Source: Streptomyces sp. CB02058
Lineage (GTDB): Bacteria; Actinomycetota; Actinomycetes; Streptomycetales; Streptomycetaceae
Direction: 5' to 3'
NCBI RefSeq assembly: GCF_001905505.1
Contig: NZ_LIPG01000001.1
Location: 992,001-1,056,000 of the forward strand
DNA length: 64,000 nucleotides
The position numbers and the translations under genes are program-made. Below are positions 9,277 to 17,699 of the stretch, piece by piece. The number at the start of each line of letters is the position of its first letter. The stretch's first letter is position 1. The notes beneath the pieces were generated by a model. That model was given only the letters and a program-made list of their open reading frames with translations, did no database searches and was not told the DNA's origin.

Positions 9277-11316
9277 ATGGTATTTATGGGGGACAGGGCA
9301 ACTCTGTTGGAGACAGGGCGGTTTGTGCAGCGACGCGTACGGACGACGGAAAACGTGGAAGATGCGGTATTCGCCGCTGCCGTCGCCGAGGTCGCCGACA
9401 CCGCCGAGCGCGCTCGCGAGACCACTGCCGTCACCGCGTACGCCGACGACGAGACGGGCGGTAAGGACGCGACCGACGCCACCGAGAGCGCGGACACCAC
9501 GGACGCCGCGGACCACGCCGACGAGACCGAGGCGCGCCACCGGCGTGCCGCGGAGGCCGGTGACATCGCCTCCATGAGCGTCCTGGGCGCCCTCCTGCTC
9601 CGCCGGGGCGACCTGGACGGCGCCGAGGCCAATCTGCGTGCCGCCACCGCGGAGGGCGACCGGGCCGCGGCCAACAACCTCGGGGTCCTCCTCCACCAGC
9701 GGGGGTACGCGGACGAGGCGGCCGGCTGGTGGCGGATCGCCGCCGTCGCCGGCTCCGCCGCCGCGGCGCACGCCCTGGGCCGTCACCTCCGGGAGCGCGG
9801 CGACGAGCCCGGAGCCGAGTACTGGCTGCGCCAGTCCGCCGAGCAGGGACACGCGCTGGGCGCGTACGCCCTGGCCGATCTCCTGGAACACCGCGGTGAC
9901 GTGGGCGCCGAGCGCTGGCTGCGCGCCGCCGCGGAGCAGGGGCACAGGGAAGCCGCGTACCGGCTGGCCCGCGCGATCGAACGCAATGCGGTCGGAGACG
10001 CCCACGACGCCTTCGGCCTGGGCCGTGTCGTGGGCGAGGGCCCCCGCGGGCTGGCGGCTGGCACGCGGTCGAAGCGGGACGGCCCCGTCGCCGGACCCGA
10101 CGCCGGAAGGGTCGGCGAGGCCGAGCAGTGGTACCGCCAGGCCGCCGCCCGCGGCCACCGTCGTGCCGCGCTGCATCTCGGCGCCATCCTCGAACAGCGC
10201 GGGGAGCTGAAGGAGGCCGGCCGCTGGTATCTCACGGCGGCCAAGGAGGGCGAGCCCCGCGCGGCATGCGCCCTCGGCTTCCTGCTGCGAGACGCGGGCG
10301 ACGAGGAGAGCGCGGCGGTGTGGTGGCTGCGCGCTGCCCAGGACGGCGACGGCAACGCGGCCAACGCCCTGGGCGCGCTGCACGCGGCCAGGGGCGAGCA
10401 GCAGACGGCCGAGCGCTGGTACCGCGCGGCCATGGACGCGGGCGACGTCAACGGCGCCTACAACCTCGGGCTGCTCTGCGCCGCCCAGGACCGGATTCCG
10501 CAGGCCGAGCAGTGGTACCGCAGGGCCGCGTACGCCGGACACCGCGAGGCGGCGAACGCGCTGGCCGTGCTGCTGCTCCAGGCGGGGGACGCGACCGGGG
10601 CCGAGCCCTGGTTCTCCAAGGCGGCCGAGGCGGGCAGCGTGGACGCCGCCTTCAACCTCGGCATCCTGCACGCCGGACGGGACGAGGACCGTACGGCACT
10701 CGGCTGGTACCAGCGGGCGGCGGCGGCCGGGCACACCGACGCCGCGCTCCAGGTCGGCATGGCGCTGCTGCGGGACGGCGAGGAGCAGGAGGCCGAGCGC
10801 CATCTGCGCTGCGCCGCGGGCGGTGGCAGCGCGGAGGCCGCCTTCCGGCTGGCCGGCGTCCTCGACCTGCGCCAGCCGGCGCCGGGTCCTCCCGCCCTGG
10901 GGGAGCCGATGCCTGAGAAGACGGAGTGCGAGGAGTGGTACGAGCGGGCGGCCGAGCAGGGCCATCGCCGTGCCCAGGTGAGGGCCGGGATGCTGGCCGC
11001 CGCGCGCGGTGACATGGCGAGCGCGGCCCGCTGGTATCGCGAGGCCGCCGAGGCCGGCAGCCGCAACGGGGCCTTCAACCTCGGCCTGCTTCTCGCCCGC
11101 GAGGGCAGCGAGCGCGAGGCGGCCCTGTGGTGGAGCCGCGCCGCCAACGACGGGCACGGCAGGGCCGCCCTGCGCCTCGCGCTGCTCGCCGCCCGCCGGG
11201 GCGAGCTCACCGAGGGGCAGCGCTGGTGCGCCCGCGCGGTCGAACTGGGGCCGGCGGAGGTGGCCGAGCGCGCGGCACGGCTGCTGGAGGCGCTGCACCA
11301 GGAGCTCACCGCGTGA
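9277..11316 (+). CDS. Sel1/TPR-repeat protein
   Basis: 679 residues. A head of about 40 residues (GDRATLLETGRFVQRRV) is followed by a Thr/Asp/Ala-rich low-complexity linker to about residue 85, then more than a dozen Sel1-like repeats of about 36 residues with the pattern AAxxGxxxAxxxLGxLLxxxGxxxxAExWYRxAA to near the C terminus. Such solenoids are protein-interaction scaffolds; the partner is unknown. No signal peptide or enzymatic domain is seen. Start ATG 9277; ATG 9286 is possible. It stands alone between two identical initiator tRNAs. Confidence 0.88.
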   Translation: MVFMGDRATLLETGRFVQRRVRTTENVEDAVFAAAVAEVADTAERARETTAVTAYADDETGGKDATDATESADTTDAADHADETEARHRRAAEAGDIASMSVLGALLLRRGDLDGAEANLRAATAEGDRAAANNLGVLLHQRGYADEAAGWWRIAAVAGSAAAAHALGRHLRERGDEPGAEYWLRQSAEQGHALGAYALADLLEHRGDVGAERWLRAAAEQGHREAAYRLARAIERNAVGDAHDAFGLGRVVGEGPRGLAAGTRSKRDGPVAGPDAGRVGEAEQWYRQAAARGHRRAALHLGAILEQRGELKEAGRWYLTAAKEGEPRAACALGFLLRDAGDEESAAVWWLRAAQDGDGNAANALGALHAARGEQQTAERWYRAAMDAGDVNGAYNLGLLCAAQDRIPQAEQWYRRAAYAGHREAANALAVLLLQAGDATGAEPWFSKAAEAGSVDAAFNLGILHAGRDEDRTALGWYQRAAAAGHTDAALQVGMALLRDGEEQEAERHLRCAAGGGSAEAAFRLAGVLDLRQPAPGPPALGEPMPEKTECEEWYERAAEQGHRRAQVRAGMLAAARGDMASAARWYREAAEAGSRNGAFNLGLLLAREGSEREAALWWSRAANDGHGRAALRLALLAARRGELTEGQRWCARAVELGPAEVAERAARLLEALHQELTA

Positions 11317-11339
11317 ACCCGGGCCCGGCGGCCCGAGTC

Positions 11340-11448
11340 GAGCAGGGCCCGGGCTGAGCCGAGCAGGGCCCGGGTTGAGCTGATCTGATCCCCCGAGCCG
11401 GCCCGGCCCCACTTGGCCGAGCCGGTCCGAGCCGGTCCGAGCCGGTCC
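11340..11448. repeat. GC-rich short tandem repeats after the Sel1 gene
   Basis: The 284 bases between the Sel1 stop and the second tRNA hold no gene. Two 21-base direct copies (GAGCAGGGCCCGGG core) lie at 11340-11360 and 11361-11381, three 10-base copies of GAGCCGGTCC at 11419-11448, and further GGCCCGAGC-type units to about 11515. Confidence 0.85.
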
Positions 11449-11556
11449 GGCCCGGGCCCACCGGCCCGAGCCGGGCAAGGCCCCGGGTCCACCGGCCCGA
11501 GCAGGCGCGAGCCGCCCCGCCCGCCCAGGGTTCGTGCGGGTGTCCAGGGAATGAAT

Positions 11557-11586
11557 TTGCTCCGGTCGGTGGCGGTGCCGTAGTGT
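11557..11586 (+). promoter_or_regulatory. probable promoter of tRNA-fMet copy 2
   Basis: TTGCTC at 11557-11562 and TAGTGT at 11581-11586 are separated by 18 bases, with the tRNA beginning 15 bases downstream. Plausible for the housekeeping sigma factor HrdB. Copy 1 has only a TACGGT-like -10 at 8972 and no good -35. Confidence 0.6.
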
Positions 11587-11600
11587 TGCACTCACAACGA

Positions 11601-11674
11601 CGCGGGGTGGAGCAGCTCGGTAGCTCGCTGGGCTCATAACCCAGAGGTCGCAGGTTCAAATCCTGTCCCCGCTA
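11601..11674 (+). tRNA. initiator tRNA-fMet (CAT), copy 2
   Basis: Base-for-base identical over 74 positions to the copy at 8991, including the seven bases ACAACGA before it. The same initiator features apply: unpaired position 1 and three G:C pairs at the base of the anticodon stem. Confidence 0.97.
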
Positions 11675-11679
11675 CTGAA

Positions 11680-11719
11680 GACAGAGGCCCGGATCCTTTC
11701 GAGGATCCGGGCCTCTGTC
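11680..11719 (+). terminator. terminator of tRNA-fMet copy 2
   Basis: A perfect 17-base-pair stem (GACAGAGGCCCGGATCC and complement) with loop TTTCGA. The core GGCCCGGATC is shared with the terminator after copy 1, so the duplication probably included it. Confidence 0.87.
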
Positions 11720-11822
11720 GTATGCCCGCGCAAAGATGCCCGCAGCGGAGCTGTCGGTCGGGCGCGGAGCGGCACAGTCATCGGTGGCGAACGAAGGCCC
11801 CCCGGCGGACCGTCGCGCCGCG

Positions 11823-12242
11823 TCAGCCGGTGGCGGCGCAGTTCGGACAGATGCCCCGGTAGGTCACTTCGACCTCGGAGACGGTGAAGCCGAAACGCTC
11901 CTCGGCCGGCAGGTCTGCCAGCGGATTGCCCGACGGGTGCACGTCCCTGATCGCTCCGCAGCGCCCGCACACCAGGTGGTGATGGGGACGGTGGGCGTTC
12001 GGGTCGTACCGCTTGGCGCGGCGGTCGGTGGTGACCTCGATGACCTCGCCGAGGGACACCATCTCGCCCAGGGTGTTGTACACCGTGGCGCGCGAGATCT
12101 CCGGCAGCCGGTCGACGGCCCTCGCGTGGACCTCGTCCGCCGTCAGATGCACATGGTCCCCCTCGAGGACCTCGGCCACCACGCGGCGCTGCGCCGTCAT
12201 GCGCCAGCCGCGTCCACGGAGTCGTTCCAAGAGGTCACTCAT
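11823..12242 (-). CDS. catR: Fur-family repressor, CatR-like
   Basis: About 139 residues from ATG 12242. The N-terminal winged helix (RMTAQRRVVAEVL ... ATVYNTLGEMV) is followed by the metal-binding dimerisation domain: HRPHHHLVCGRCGAIRDV and the C-terminal ICPNC give the two CxxC pairs of a structural zinc site. It is divergent from the catalase gene, the arrangement known for S. coelicolor CatR, a peroxide-sensing repressor of catA. The symbol rests on family plus context. GTG 12248 is an alternative start. Confidence 0.87.
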   Translation of the reverse strand: MSDLLERLRGRGWRMTAQRRVVAEVLEGDHVHLTADEVHARAVDRLPEISRATVYNTLGEMVSLGEVIEVTTDRRAKRYDPNAHRPHHHLVCGRCGAIRDVHPSGNPLADLPAEERFGFTVSEVEVTYRGICPNCAATG

Positions 12243-12302
12243 GGGCACCAGCCTAACAGTGGAGTGAACAAGTCCCGAGTAGGTGTGACTTTAGATGTTT
12301 GC

Positions 12303-12330
12303 TTGACTTGGACAAAGTCCATTGTAGGAT
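12303..12330 (+). promoter_or_regulatory. catA promoter with embedded CatR-like operator
   Basis: TTGACT (12303-12308) and TAGGAT (12325-12330) are spaced by 16 bases. The spacer contains the perfect 5-3-5 palindrome TGGAC-AAA-GTCCA (12309-12321), ideally placed for a repressor to block polymerase. The transcript leader to the catA start is about 80 bases. Confidence 0.7.
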
Positions 12331-12418
12331 CGGTGGCGTACTGGCCAAGGACAGGCTGCGGCCGAGAACAGGCTGCGCAGGGAACGACGCTGCGCAGGAC
12401 AAGACGCAGGAGGCGCGC

Positions 12419-13873
12419 GTGACTCAGGGACCGCTCACCACGGAGGCCGGCGCTCCGGTTGCCGACAATCAGAACAGCGAGACCGCTGGCCCGGGTGGAC
12501 CGGTTCTCGTTCAGGACCAGGCGCTTCTGGAGAAGCTCGCCCACTTCAACCGTGAGCGCATCCCGGAGCGTGTCGTGCACGCCCGCGGCGCCGGCGCGTA
12601 CGGCACCTTCACGCTGACCCGGGACGTCTCGCAGTGGACCCGCGCGAAGTTCCTCTCGGAGGTCGGCAAGGAGACCGAGACCTTCCTGCGCTTCTCCACC
12701 GTCGCGGGCAACCTCGGCTCCGCCGACGCGGCGCGGGACCCCCGCGGCTGGGCGCTGAAGTTCTACACCGAAGAGGGCAACTACGACCTCGTCGGCAACA
12801 ACACCCCGGTGTTCTTCATCAAGGACGCCATCAAGTTCCCCGACTTCATCCACACCCAGAAGCGCGACCCGTACACCGGTTCGCAGGAGGCGGACAACGT
12901 CTGGGACTTCTGGGGTCTGTCGCCCGAGTCCACGCACCAGGTGACCTGGCTCTTCGGTGACCGCGGCATCCCCGCCTCGTACCGCCACATGAACGGCTAC
13001 GGCTCGCACACCTTCCAGTGGAACAACGAGGCCGGCGAGGTCTTCTGGGTCAAGTACCACTTCAAGACCGACCAGGGGATCAAGAACCTCACCTCCGACG
13101 AGGCGGTCCGCCTCTCCGGCGTCGACCCGGACAGCCACCAGCGCGACCTGCGCGAGTCCATCGAGCGCGGTGACTTCCCGACCTGGACCGTGCAGGTCCA
13201 GATCATGCCCGCGGCGGAGGCGGCGAACTACCGCTTCAACCCGTTCGACCTCACCAAGGTGTGGCCGCACGAGGACTACCCGCCGATCGAGATCGGCAAG
13301 CTGGAGCTCAACCGCAACCCGGAGAACGTCTTCGCCGAGGTCGAGCAGTCGATCTTCAGCCCGGCGCACTTCGTGCCCGGCATCGGCCCGTCCCCGGACA
13401 AGATGCTCCAGGGTCGTCTCTTCGCGTACGGCGACGCCCACCGCTACCGCGTCGGCATCAACGCCGACCACCTGCCGGTGAACCGCCCGCACGCCACCGA
13501 GGCGCGGACCAACAGCCGTGACGGCTACCTCTACGACGGCCGCCACAAGGGCACGAAGAACTACGAGCCGAACAGCTTCGGCGGCCCCGTCCAGACCGAC
13601 AGGCCGCTCTGGGAGTCCGTGCCCGTCACGGGCGGCACCGGCAACCACGAGGCCCCGAGCCACGCCGAGGACAACGACTTCGTCCAGGCGGGGAACCTCT
13701 ACCGGCTGTACTCCGAGGACGAGAAGGCCCGGCTGATCGACAACCTGGCCGGGTTCATCTCCAAGGTCTCGCGCGACGACATCGCCGAGCGCGCGATCAA
13801 CAACTTCCGTCAGGCCGACGGAGACTTCGGCAAGCGGCTGGAAGCCGCGGTCCAGGCCCTGCGCGGCCAGTAG
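12419..13873 (+). CDS. catA: monofunctional heme catalase
   Basis: About 484 residues, the size of small-subunit (clade 3) catalases. GTG 12419 is chosen because AGGAGG ends five bases upstream. Heme-pocket residues are visible: the distal His in [14 protein letters not shown], the Asn in [20 protein letters not shown], and the proximal Tyr in [14 protein letters not shown]. It disproportionates hydrogen peroxide in the cytoplasm. Controlled most likely by the divergent catR product. Confidence 0.95.
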   Translation: MTQGPLTTEAGAPVADNQNSETAGPGGPVLVQDQALLEKLAHFNRERIPERVVHARGAGAYGTFTLTRDVSQWTRAKFLSEVGKETETFLRFSTVAGNLGSADAARDPRGWALKFYTEEGNYDLVGNNTPVFFIKDAIKFPDFIHTQKRDPYTGSQEADNVWDFWGLSPESTHQVTWLFGDRGIPASYRHMNGYGSHTFQWNNEAGEVFWVKYHFKTDQGIKNLTSDEAVRLSGVDPDSHQRDLRESIERGDFPTWTVQVQIMPAAEAANYRFNPFDLTKVWPHEDYPPIEIGKLELNRNPENVFAEVEQSIFSPAHFVPGIGPSPDKMLQGRLFAYGDAHRYRVGINADHLPVNRPHATEARTNSRDGYLYDGRHKGTKNYEPNSFGGPVQTDRPLWESVPVTGGTGNHEAPSHAEDNDFVQAGNLYRLYSEDEKARLIDNLAGFISKVSRDDIAERAINNFRQADGDFGKRLEAAVQALRGQ

Positions 13874-13890
13874 GACGCTTGCCGTCGGCG

Positions 13891-13932
13891 GCGGGCCGGA
13901 CACCCCTGGACAGCTCAGGGGGTCCGGCCCGC
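13891..13932 (+). terminator. terminator after catalase
   Basis: GCGGGCCGGACACCCCTG (13891-13908) pairs with CAGGGGGTCCGGCCCGC (13916-13932) apart from a single bulge, around the loop GACAGCT, 18 bases after the stop. Confidence 0.8.
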
Positions 13933-13973
13933 AGTCGTCTGAGGACCCGCGCGGACGGAGGAGGCGCCACCGG

Positions 13974-14375
13974 TCAGAGGGCGATCCCCGCGGGGCGCCG
14001 CCTGGACGGAGCCCAGCACCGGATGATGTCGCGCACCGAGACGATGCCGACGGGGCCGTCGCCGTCCAGCACGATCAGATGCCGGAAGCCGCCGTGCGTC
14101 ATGGCTTCCGCCGCCTCCTCCAGGGTCCAGGTGGGAGAGGCGAAGACCACATCGGTGGTGGTGTGGGTGGACGCGGTCTCCGCGTCCGGGTCCAGCCCCG
14201 CCCCGACCGCGTCGAGGATGTCGCGTTCGGTGATGATGCCGAGACCGCAGGTGTCCGGGTCGTGGACGACGGCCGCTCCGATACGACGGGCCGACATCAG
14301 CCGGGCCGCCTGGCGGAGCGTGTGGGCCGGCCCGATGGTCAGGACCAGCGTGCTCATGGCGTCGCGGACGAGCAT
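13974..14375 (-). CDS. CBS-domain pair protein
   Basis: About 133 residues. Two consecutive CBS motifs: LRQAARLMSARRIGAAVVHD with GIITERDILDAV, then LEEAAEAMTHGGFRHLIVLD with GIVSVRDIIRCW. Stand-alone CBS pairs bind adenosine nucleotides or S-adenosylmethionine and act as sensors. Start ATG 14375 is preferred, 11 bases after AAGGAGG; a GTG at 14387 would overlap that ribosome-binding site. It converges on catA. Confidence 0.87.
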   Translation of the reverse strand: MLVRDAMSTLVLTIGPAHTLRQAARLMSARRIGAAVVHDPDTCGLGIITERDILDAVGAGLDPDAETASTHTTTDVVFASPTWTLEEAAEAMTHGGFRHLIVLDGDGPVGIVSVRDIIRCWAPSRRRPAGIAL

Positions 14376-14527
14376 GAAGGGAGCCACCTCCTTCGAGGAG
14401 TGAGCTGCGAAGCGGCCCTAGTGAGGCGATTCACAAGTTCACAAGTGGGGGGACTTTCAGAGTGGCACCCCTCGGGGAACTCAACAAGGGGCCCCGCACC
14501 CGCGTCCCGGGCGGCAGTGGAGCCGGG

Positions 14528-15607
14528 TCAGTGACCGACGGCCTCCCGGAGCAGCAGCACGGTGCCACGCCCAGGGCGGGGTTCCGCGTGGAGGACGAGC
14601 AGGCGGTTGACCGCGCTGGGCGTCCCGTACACCGCACGGGCGCGGGCGTCCTCCAGTGGGAGGGCGTGTTCCTCGACGCGGCGCAGCGCCGTGCCCAGGT
14701 CGGGCACCACCTTCTGCGCGCCGACGACCCAGACCGCGTACGCGGCACCGCCCGCGTTGGCGGGGAGCTGGCTGCCGCTGCCCGAGGCGAGCACGAGCGA
14801 GCCGGTCTCGGTGACCGCGGCGACGCTGTTGACGACGAAGTCGGGGCAGGCGGTCAGCCTGCGGATCTCGTCTGCGCCGGTGACCCGGTCCACGGCCAGG
14901 ACGCGCGGCCTCACGGCGTCGTACCGGCCGCCGGTGTCGATGTCCTCGTCGATGCCGGACAGCCGGAGGGTCTCGCTGGCTCCGGTGAACACCACCGCGC
15001 CCTCGGGGATCAGCTCCCCGACGCGGGCGCGCGCGGCCACGGTGTCGTCCAGGATCTCGGCGGCGAAGCCGTTGGCGCGCAGCGCGGCGGCTGTCCGCTC
15101 CAGCCGTTCCGCCGACGCGGGGCAGGCGAAGGACCCGGCCGGAGCCGTACCGGTCCCCGCGTCCTCGGCGGCCCCGGGTGCCGCCCCCGCCAGCGGGGAG
15201 GTGTCGAGATACCGGACCTCGTACACCCGCTCCGCGAACCGCCAGCCCTCCTCGGTACGCCGGTAACGGTCGTGGTAGACGGCGTAGTTCAGCCCCTGGC
15301 GTCCGTCGAGCGTGCGTGCGATCTCCTGGATGTAGGCGCGGCCGGTCGCGGTGTCGCCGTCGAGCACGATCGTGCCGGGGTGGGTGGTCTGCACGAAGAA
15401 GTCCCACTGGCTCTGCAGCCGCTCGCCCCCGGCCCGGATCTCCTCGCGGCCGACGAACTCGGCGGGGATGTCGGGCATGCGCAGGGTGCCGTCCGGTGTG
15501 AACAGCGAAGCCAGGCGGGGCCGGTCGCGCATCATCGCCGCGTCGGTGAACTCGCCCCGCAGCGCCTCGATCTCGACGCGGTCCGCGATGGCCTGGAAGT
15601 CGTTCAT
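14528..15607 (-). CDS. SnoaL-like domain fused to LUD (LutC-type) domain
   Basis: 359 residues. Residues 1-135 are a SnoaL/NTF2-like domain (MNDFQAIADRVEIEALRGEF ... YHDRYRRTEEGWRFAERVYEVRYL). After a Gly/Ala/Pro linker the C-terminal 200 residues form a LUD domain: VFTGASETLRLSGI and an SGSGSQLPANAGGAAYAVWVVG glycine-rich core. LUD proteins include LutC/YkgG of lactate use; the combination is uncommon. Divergent from an ECF41-type sigma factor, so it is probably its target. Substrate unknown. Confidence 0.82.
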   Translation of the reverse strand: MNDFQAIADRVEIEALRGEFTDAAMMRDRPRLASLFTPDGTLRMPDIPAEFVGREEIRAGGERLQSQWDFFVQTTHPGTIVLDGDTATGRAYIQEIARTLDGRQGLNYAVYHDRYRRTEEGWRFAERVYEVRYLDTSPLAGAAPGAAEDAGTGTAPAGSFACPASAERLERTAAALRANGFAAEILDDTVAARARVGELIPEGAVVFTGASETLRLSGIDEDIDTGGRYDAVRPRVLAVDRVTGADEIRRLTACPDFVVNSVAAVTETGSLVLASGSGSQLPANAGGAAYAVWVVGAQKVVPDLGTALRRVEEHALPLEDARARAVYGTPSAVNRLLVLHAEPRPGRGTVLLLREAVGH

Positions 15608-15626
15608 GGAAGTCCGCTCCCTCTCG

Positions 15627-15652
15627 TTGTCGTCGTCACCGTTACGACAACG
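15627..15652. repeat. inverted repeat GTTGTCG-N12-CGACAAC
   Basis: Perfect 7-base arms with a 12-base spacer in the intergenic region between the SnoaL-LUD gene and the sigma factor gene. The same arms and spacing occur at 23591-23616 at the sigR promoter. It begins 20 bases upstream of the SnoaL-LUD start, so it lies in its leader or promoter. Confidence 0.75.
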
Positions 15653-15660
15653 CGGCCCTT

Positions 15661-15695
15661 CGGAATGTCAGGCCGGAGAGCCGCCTCACATTCCG
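15661..15695. promoter_or_regulatory. 13-bp inverted repeat between divergent sigJ-like and SnoaL-LUD genes
   Basis: CGGAATGTCAGGC (15661-15673) and GCCTCACATTCCG (15683-15695) pair at 12 of 13 positions around nine bases. Known ECF41 promoters use a TGTCA-type -35. The left arm contains TGTCA, but I find no CGTC-type -10 at matching distance, so an operator for another regulator is as likely. Confidence 0.5.
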
Positions 15696-15754
15696 CGGGG
15701 CTGTTCCGTCGTATCGGGTGACGGCCGGGGAACGAGCGAGGGAGAGACCGGACC

Positions 15755-16684
15755 ATGACCAGCAGAGCCGAGCCGGGCGACGACCGGAACGATCCGGACC
15801 TCGGCGTGATCATGAGCGAGCGGCGCAGGCTGCTCAACCTCGCCTACCGGCTCCTCGGCTCCCTCGCCGACGCCGAGGACGTCGTGCAGGAGACCTACGC
15901 CCGCTGGTACGCCATGTCCGTCCGGGAGCAGCAGGCCATCGAGTCGCCCGGCGCCTGGCTGATGACCGTCGCGGGCCGCGTCTGCCTCACCCTGCTCGGC
16001 TCGGCACGGGCCAGGCGGGAGACGTACGTGGGGGAGTGGCTCCCGGAGCCGCTGCCCGAGCCCACGGAGTGGATCACCGGGCGCCCCGGCACCGACCCCG
16101 CCGACCGGGTCACCCTCGACGAGTCGGTGACGACGGCCTTCCTGGTCGTCCTCGACTCGATGACCCCGGCCGAACGCGTCGCCTTCGTCCTGCACGACGT
16201 CTTCCGCTACCCCTTCGGCGAGGTCGCCGGAATCGTCGGCCGCACCCCGGCGGCGTGCCGCCAGCTGGCCTCGTCGGCCCGTCGCCGCATCCGCAGCGCC
16301 CAGGCCCCCGCGGCACCGGGCGCGGAGCAGGCCGCCATCGTGAGGCGGTTCAGGACCGCGTGGGAGGCCAAGGACATCGAGGCCCTGATCGCTCTGCTCG
16401 ACCCCGGCGCCACCGCGACCGCCGACGGCGGCGGGCTGGCCGTCACCCACCTCCACCCGATCCTGGGCGGAGAGCGGATCGCCCGCGCCTACGCCGAGAT
16501 CGCGCGCCTGGCGGGCGACCGCACGACGTTCCTGGAACGGACGGTCAACGGCCTGCCCGGCCTGGTGGCGCGGCAGGACGGCACCACCGTGACCGTGTAC
16601 GCGTTCGAGATCGCGGGCGACCGGATCAGGCACATCTGGGCGGTGCGGAACCCCGAGAAGCTCCGCCCCTGGCAGACCGGCTGA
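15755..16684 (+). CDS. ECF41 (SigJ-type) RNA polymerase sigma factor with SnoaL-like C terminus
   Basis: 309 residues. Sigma-2 region: RLLNLAYRLLGSLADAEDVVQETYARWY. The linker carries the ECF41 signature EWLPEPLPEP. Sigma-4 region: VFRYPFGEVAGIVGRTPAACRQLASSARRRI. A C-terminal SnoaL-like domain contains DGGG and ends RNPEKLRPW, both hallmarks of group ECF41, in which the extension is reported to modulate sigma activity without a separate anti-sigma factor. The start lies seven bases after GAGAGACC. Its likely target is the divergent SnoaL-LUD gene. Confidence 0.92.
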   Translation: MTSRAEPGDDRNDPDLGVIMSERRRLLNLAYRLLGSLADAEDVVQETYARWYAMSVREQQAIESPGAWLMTVAGRVCLTLLGSARARRETYVGEWLPEPLPEPTEWITGRPGTDPADRVTLDESVTTAFLVVLDSMTPAERVAFVLHDVFRYPFGEVAGIVGRTPAACRQLASSARRRIRSAQAPAAPGAEQAAIVRRFRTAWEAKDIEALIALLDPGATATADGGGLAVTHLHPILGGERIARAYAEIARLAGDRTTFLERTVNGLPGLVARQDGTTVTVYAFEIAGDRIRHIWAVRNPEKLRPWQTG

Positions 16685-16713
16685 GGAGAGCCGCCCGGAC
16701 GGCCCCGGGGTCT

Positions 16714-16763
16714 TCGTCCGGATCAGGAAGGCCCGGGGAGCGGGCCCCGCACGATCCGGACGA
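16714..16763. terminator. bidirectional hairpin between convergent genes
   Basis: TCGTCCGGATC (16714-16724) pairs with GATCCGGACGA (16753-16763). The 28 bases between can form a second hairpin (GGCCC ... GGGCC). Placed between the stops of the sigma factor gene and hisN. Confidence 0.75.
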
Positions 16764-16770
16764 GTGGCCC

Positions 16771-17571
16771 TCAGTAGCGCTGGTTGAGGTATCCGAGCAG
16801 CTCGTGGTGCAGCAGGCCGTTGGACGCCGCCGCGTTGCCGCCGCCCGGACCGGAGACCCCGTCCAGGCTGGTGAACAGGCCGCCCGCCTCCTGGACGATG
16901 ATCGCGTTCGCCGCCATGTCCCACAGGGAGAGCTCCGGCTCCGCGCAGATGTCCACCGAGCCCTCGGCGACCATCATGTACGGCCAGAAGTCCCCGTAAC
17001 CCCGGGTGCGCCAGCAGGCCCGCGTCAGGTCCATGAACCCGTCGAGCCGGCCCTGCTCCTCCCAGCCGGTCATCGAGGAGTACGCGAACGAGGAGTCCGC
17101 GATCCGCTCGACCTTCGACACCCGCAGCCGCGTGGCGGACGTCAGGCTCCGGCCGGTGAACGCGCCCGCACCCTTGGCCGCCCACCAGCGGCGGTTCAGC
17201 GCGGGGGCCGACACCACGCCGACCACGGGCTGGAAGCCGTCCTCGCCCGCTTCCATCAGGGAGATCAGCGTGGCCCAGACGGGCACGCCCCGTACGTAGT
17301 TCTTGGTGCCGTCGATCGGGTCGACGACCCAGCGCCGCGGCCCCGTGCCCTCGATGCCGTACTCCTCGCCCAGGATCGCGTCGCGCGGGCGCGCCCGGTG
17401 CAGATGCCCGCGGATCAGCTCCTCGGCGTGTTTGTCGGCCTCACTCACCGGGGTCATGTCCGGCTTGGTCTCGACCTTGAGGTCCAGAGCCTTGAACCGG
17501 TCCATCGTCGCCGCGTCGGCGGCGTCCGCCAGGACATGGGCGAGGCGCAGATCATCGTGGTAATCGGGCAT
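16771..17571 (-). CDS. hisN: histidinol-phosphatase, inositol-monophosphatase type
   Basis: 266 residues. Metal-binding motifs of the IMPase superfamily are present: ILGEEYG (motif with Glu), WVVDPIDGTKNYVRG (DPIDGT) and SLWDMAANAIIVQEAGG (WDMAA). In S. coelicolor the equivalent gene supplies the histidinol-phosphatase step; the name here follows that family plus the near-full-length match in motif layout. Magnesium-dependent and cytoplasmic. It converges on the sigma factor gene and is divergent from the TetR gene. Confidence 0.85.
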   Translation of the reverse strand: MPDYHDDLRLAHVLADAADAATMDRFKALDLKVETKPDMTPVSEADKHAEELIRGHLHRARPRDAILGEEYGIEGTGPRRWVVDPIDGTKNYVRGVPVWATLISLMEAGEDGFQPVVGVVSAPALNRRWWAAKGAGAFTGRSLTSATRLRVSKVERIADSSFAYSSMTGWEEQGRLDGFMDLTRACWRTRGYGDFWPYMMVAEGSVDICAEPELSLWDMAANAIIVQEAGGLFTSLDGVSGPGGGNAAASNGLLHHELLGYLNQRY

Positions 17572-17699
17572 GCCGTCACAGTATCCACAGCCACCCGCCC
17601 GGGCTACACGGCCCCGGGCCGGGCGGTGCGCGGACCCTTGACAGTGCCCCGGAGCGCGTCAACTCTGAATCGCAGGTCCCCCTGGCGTGGGAGGCGACG

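Noticed and set aside
9127..11637. Very long open frame antisense to the Sel1 gene
   Set aside because: It crosses both the repeat region and the tRNA, has Pro/Arg/Gly-biased composition and mirrors the third-position GC bias of the real gene.
8991..11674. tRNA-bounded segment as an integrated element
   Set aside because: No integrase or phage gene, and both tRNAs are full copies with their own terminators; codon use between them is host-like.
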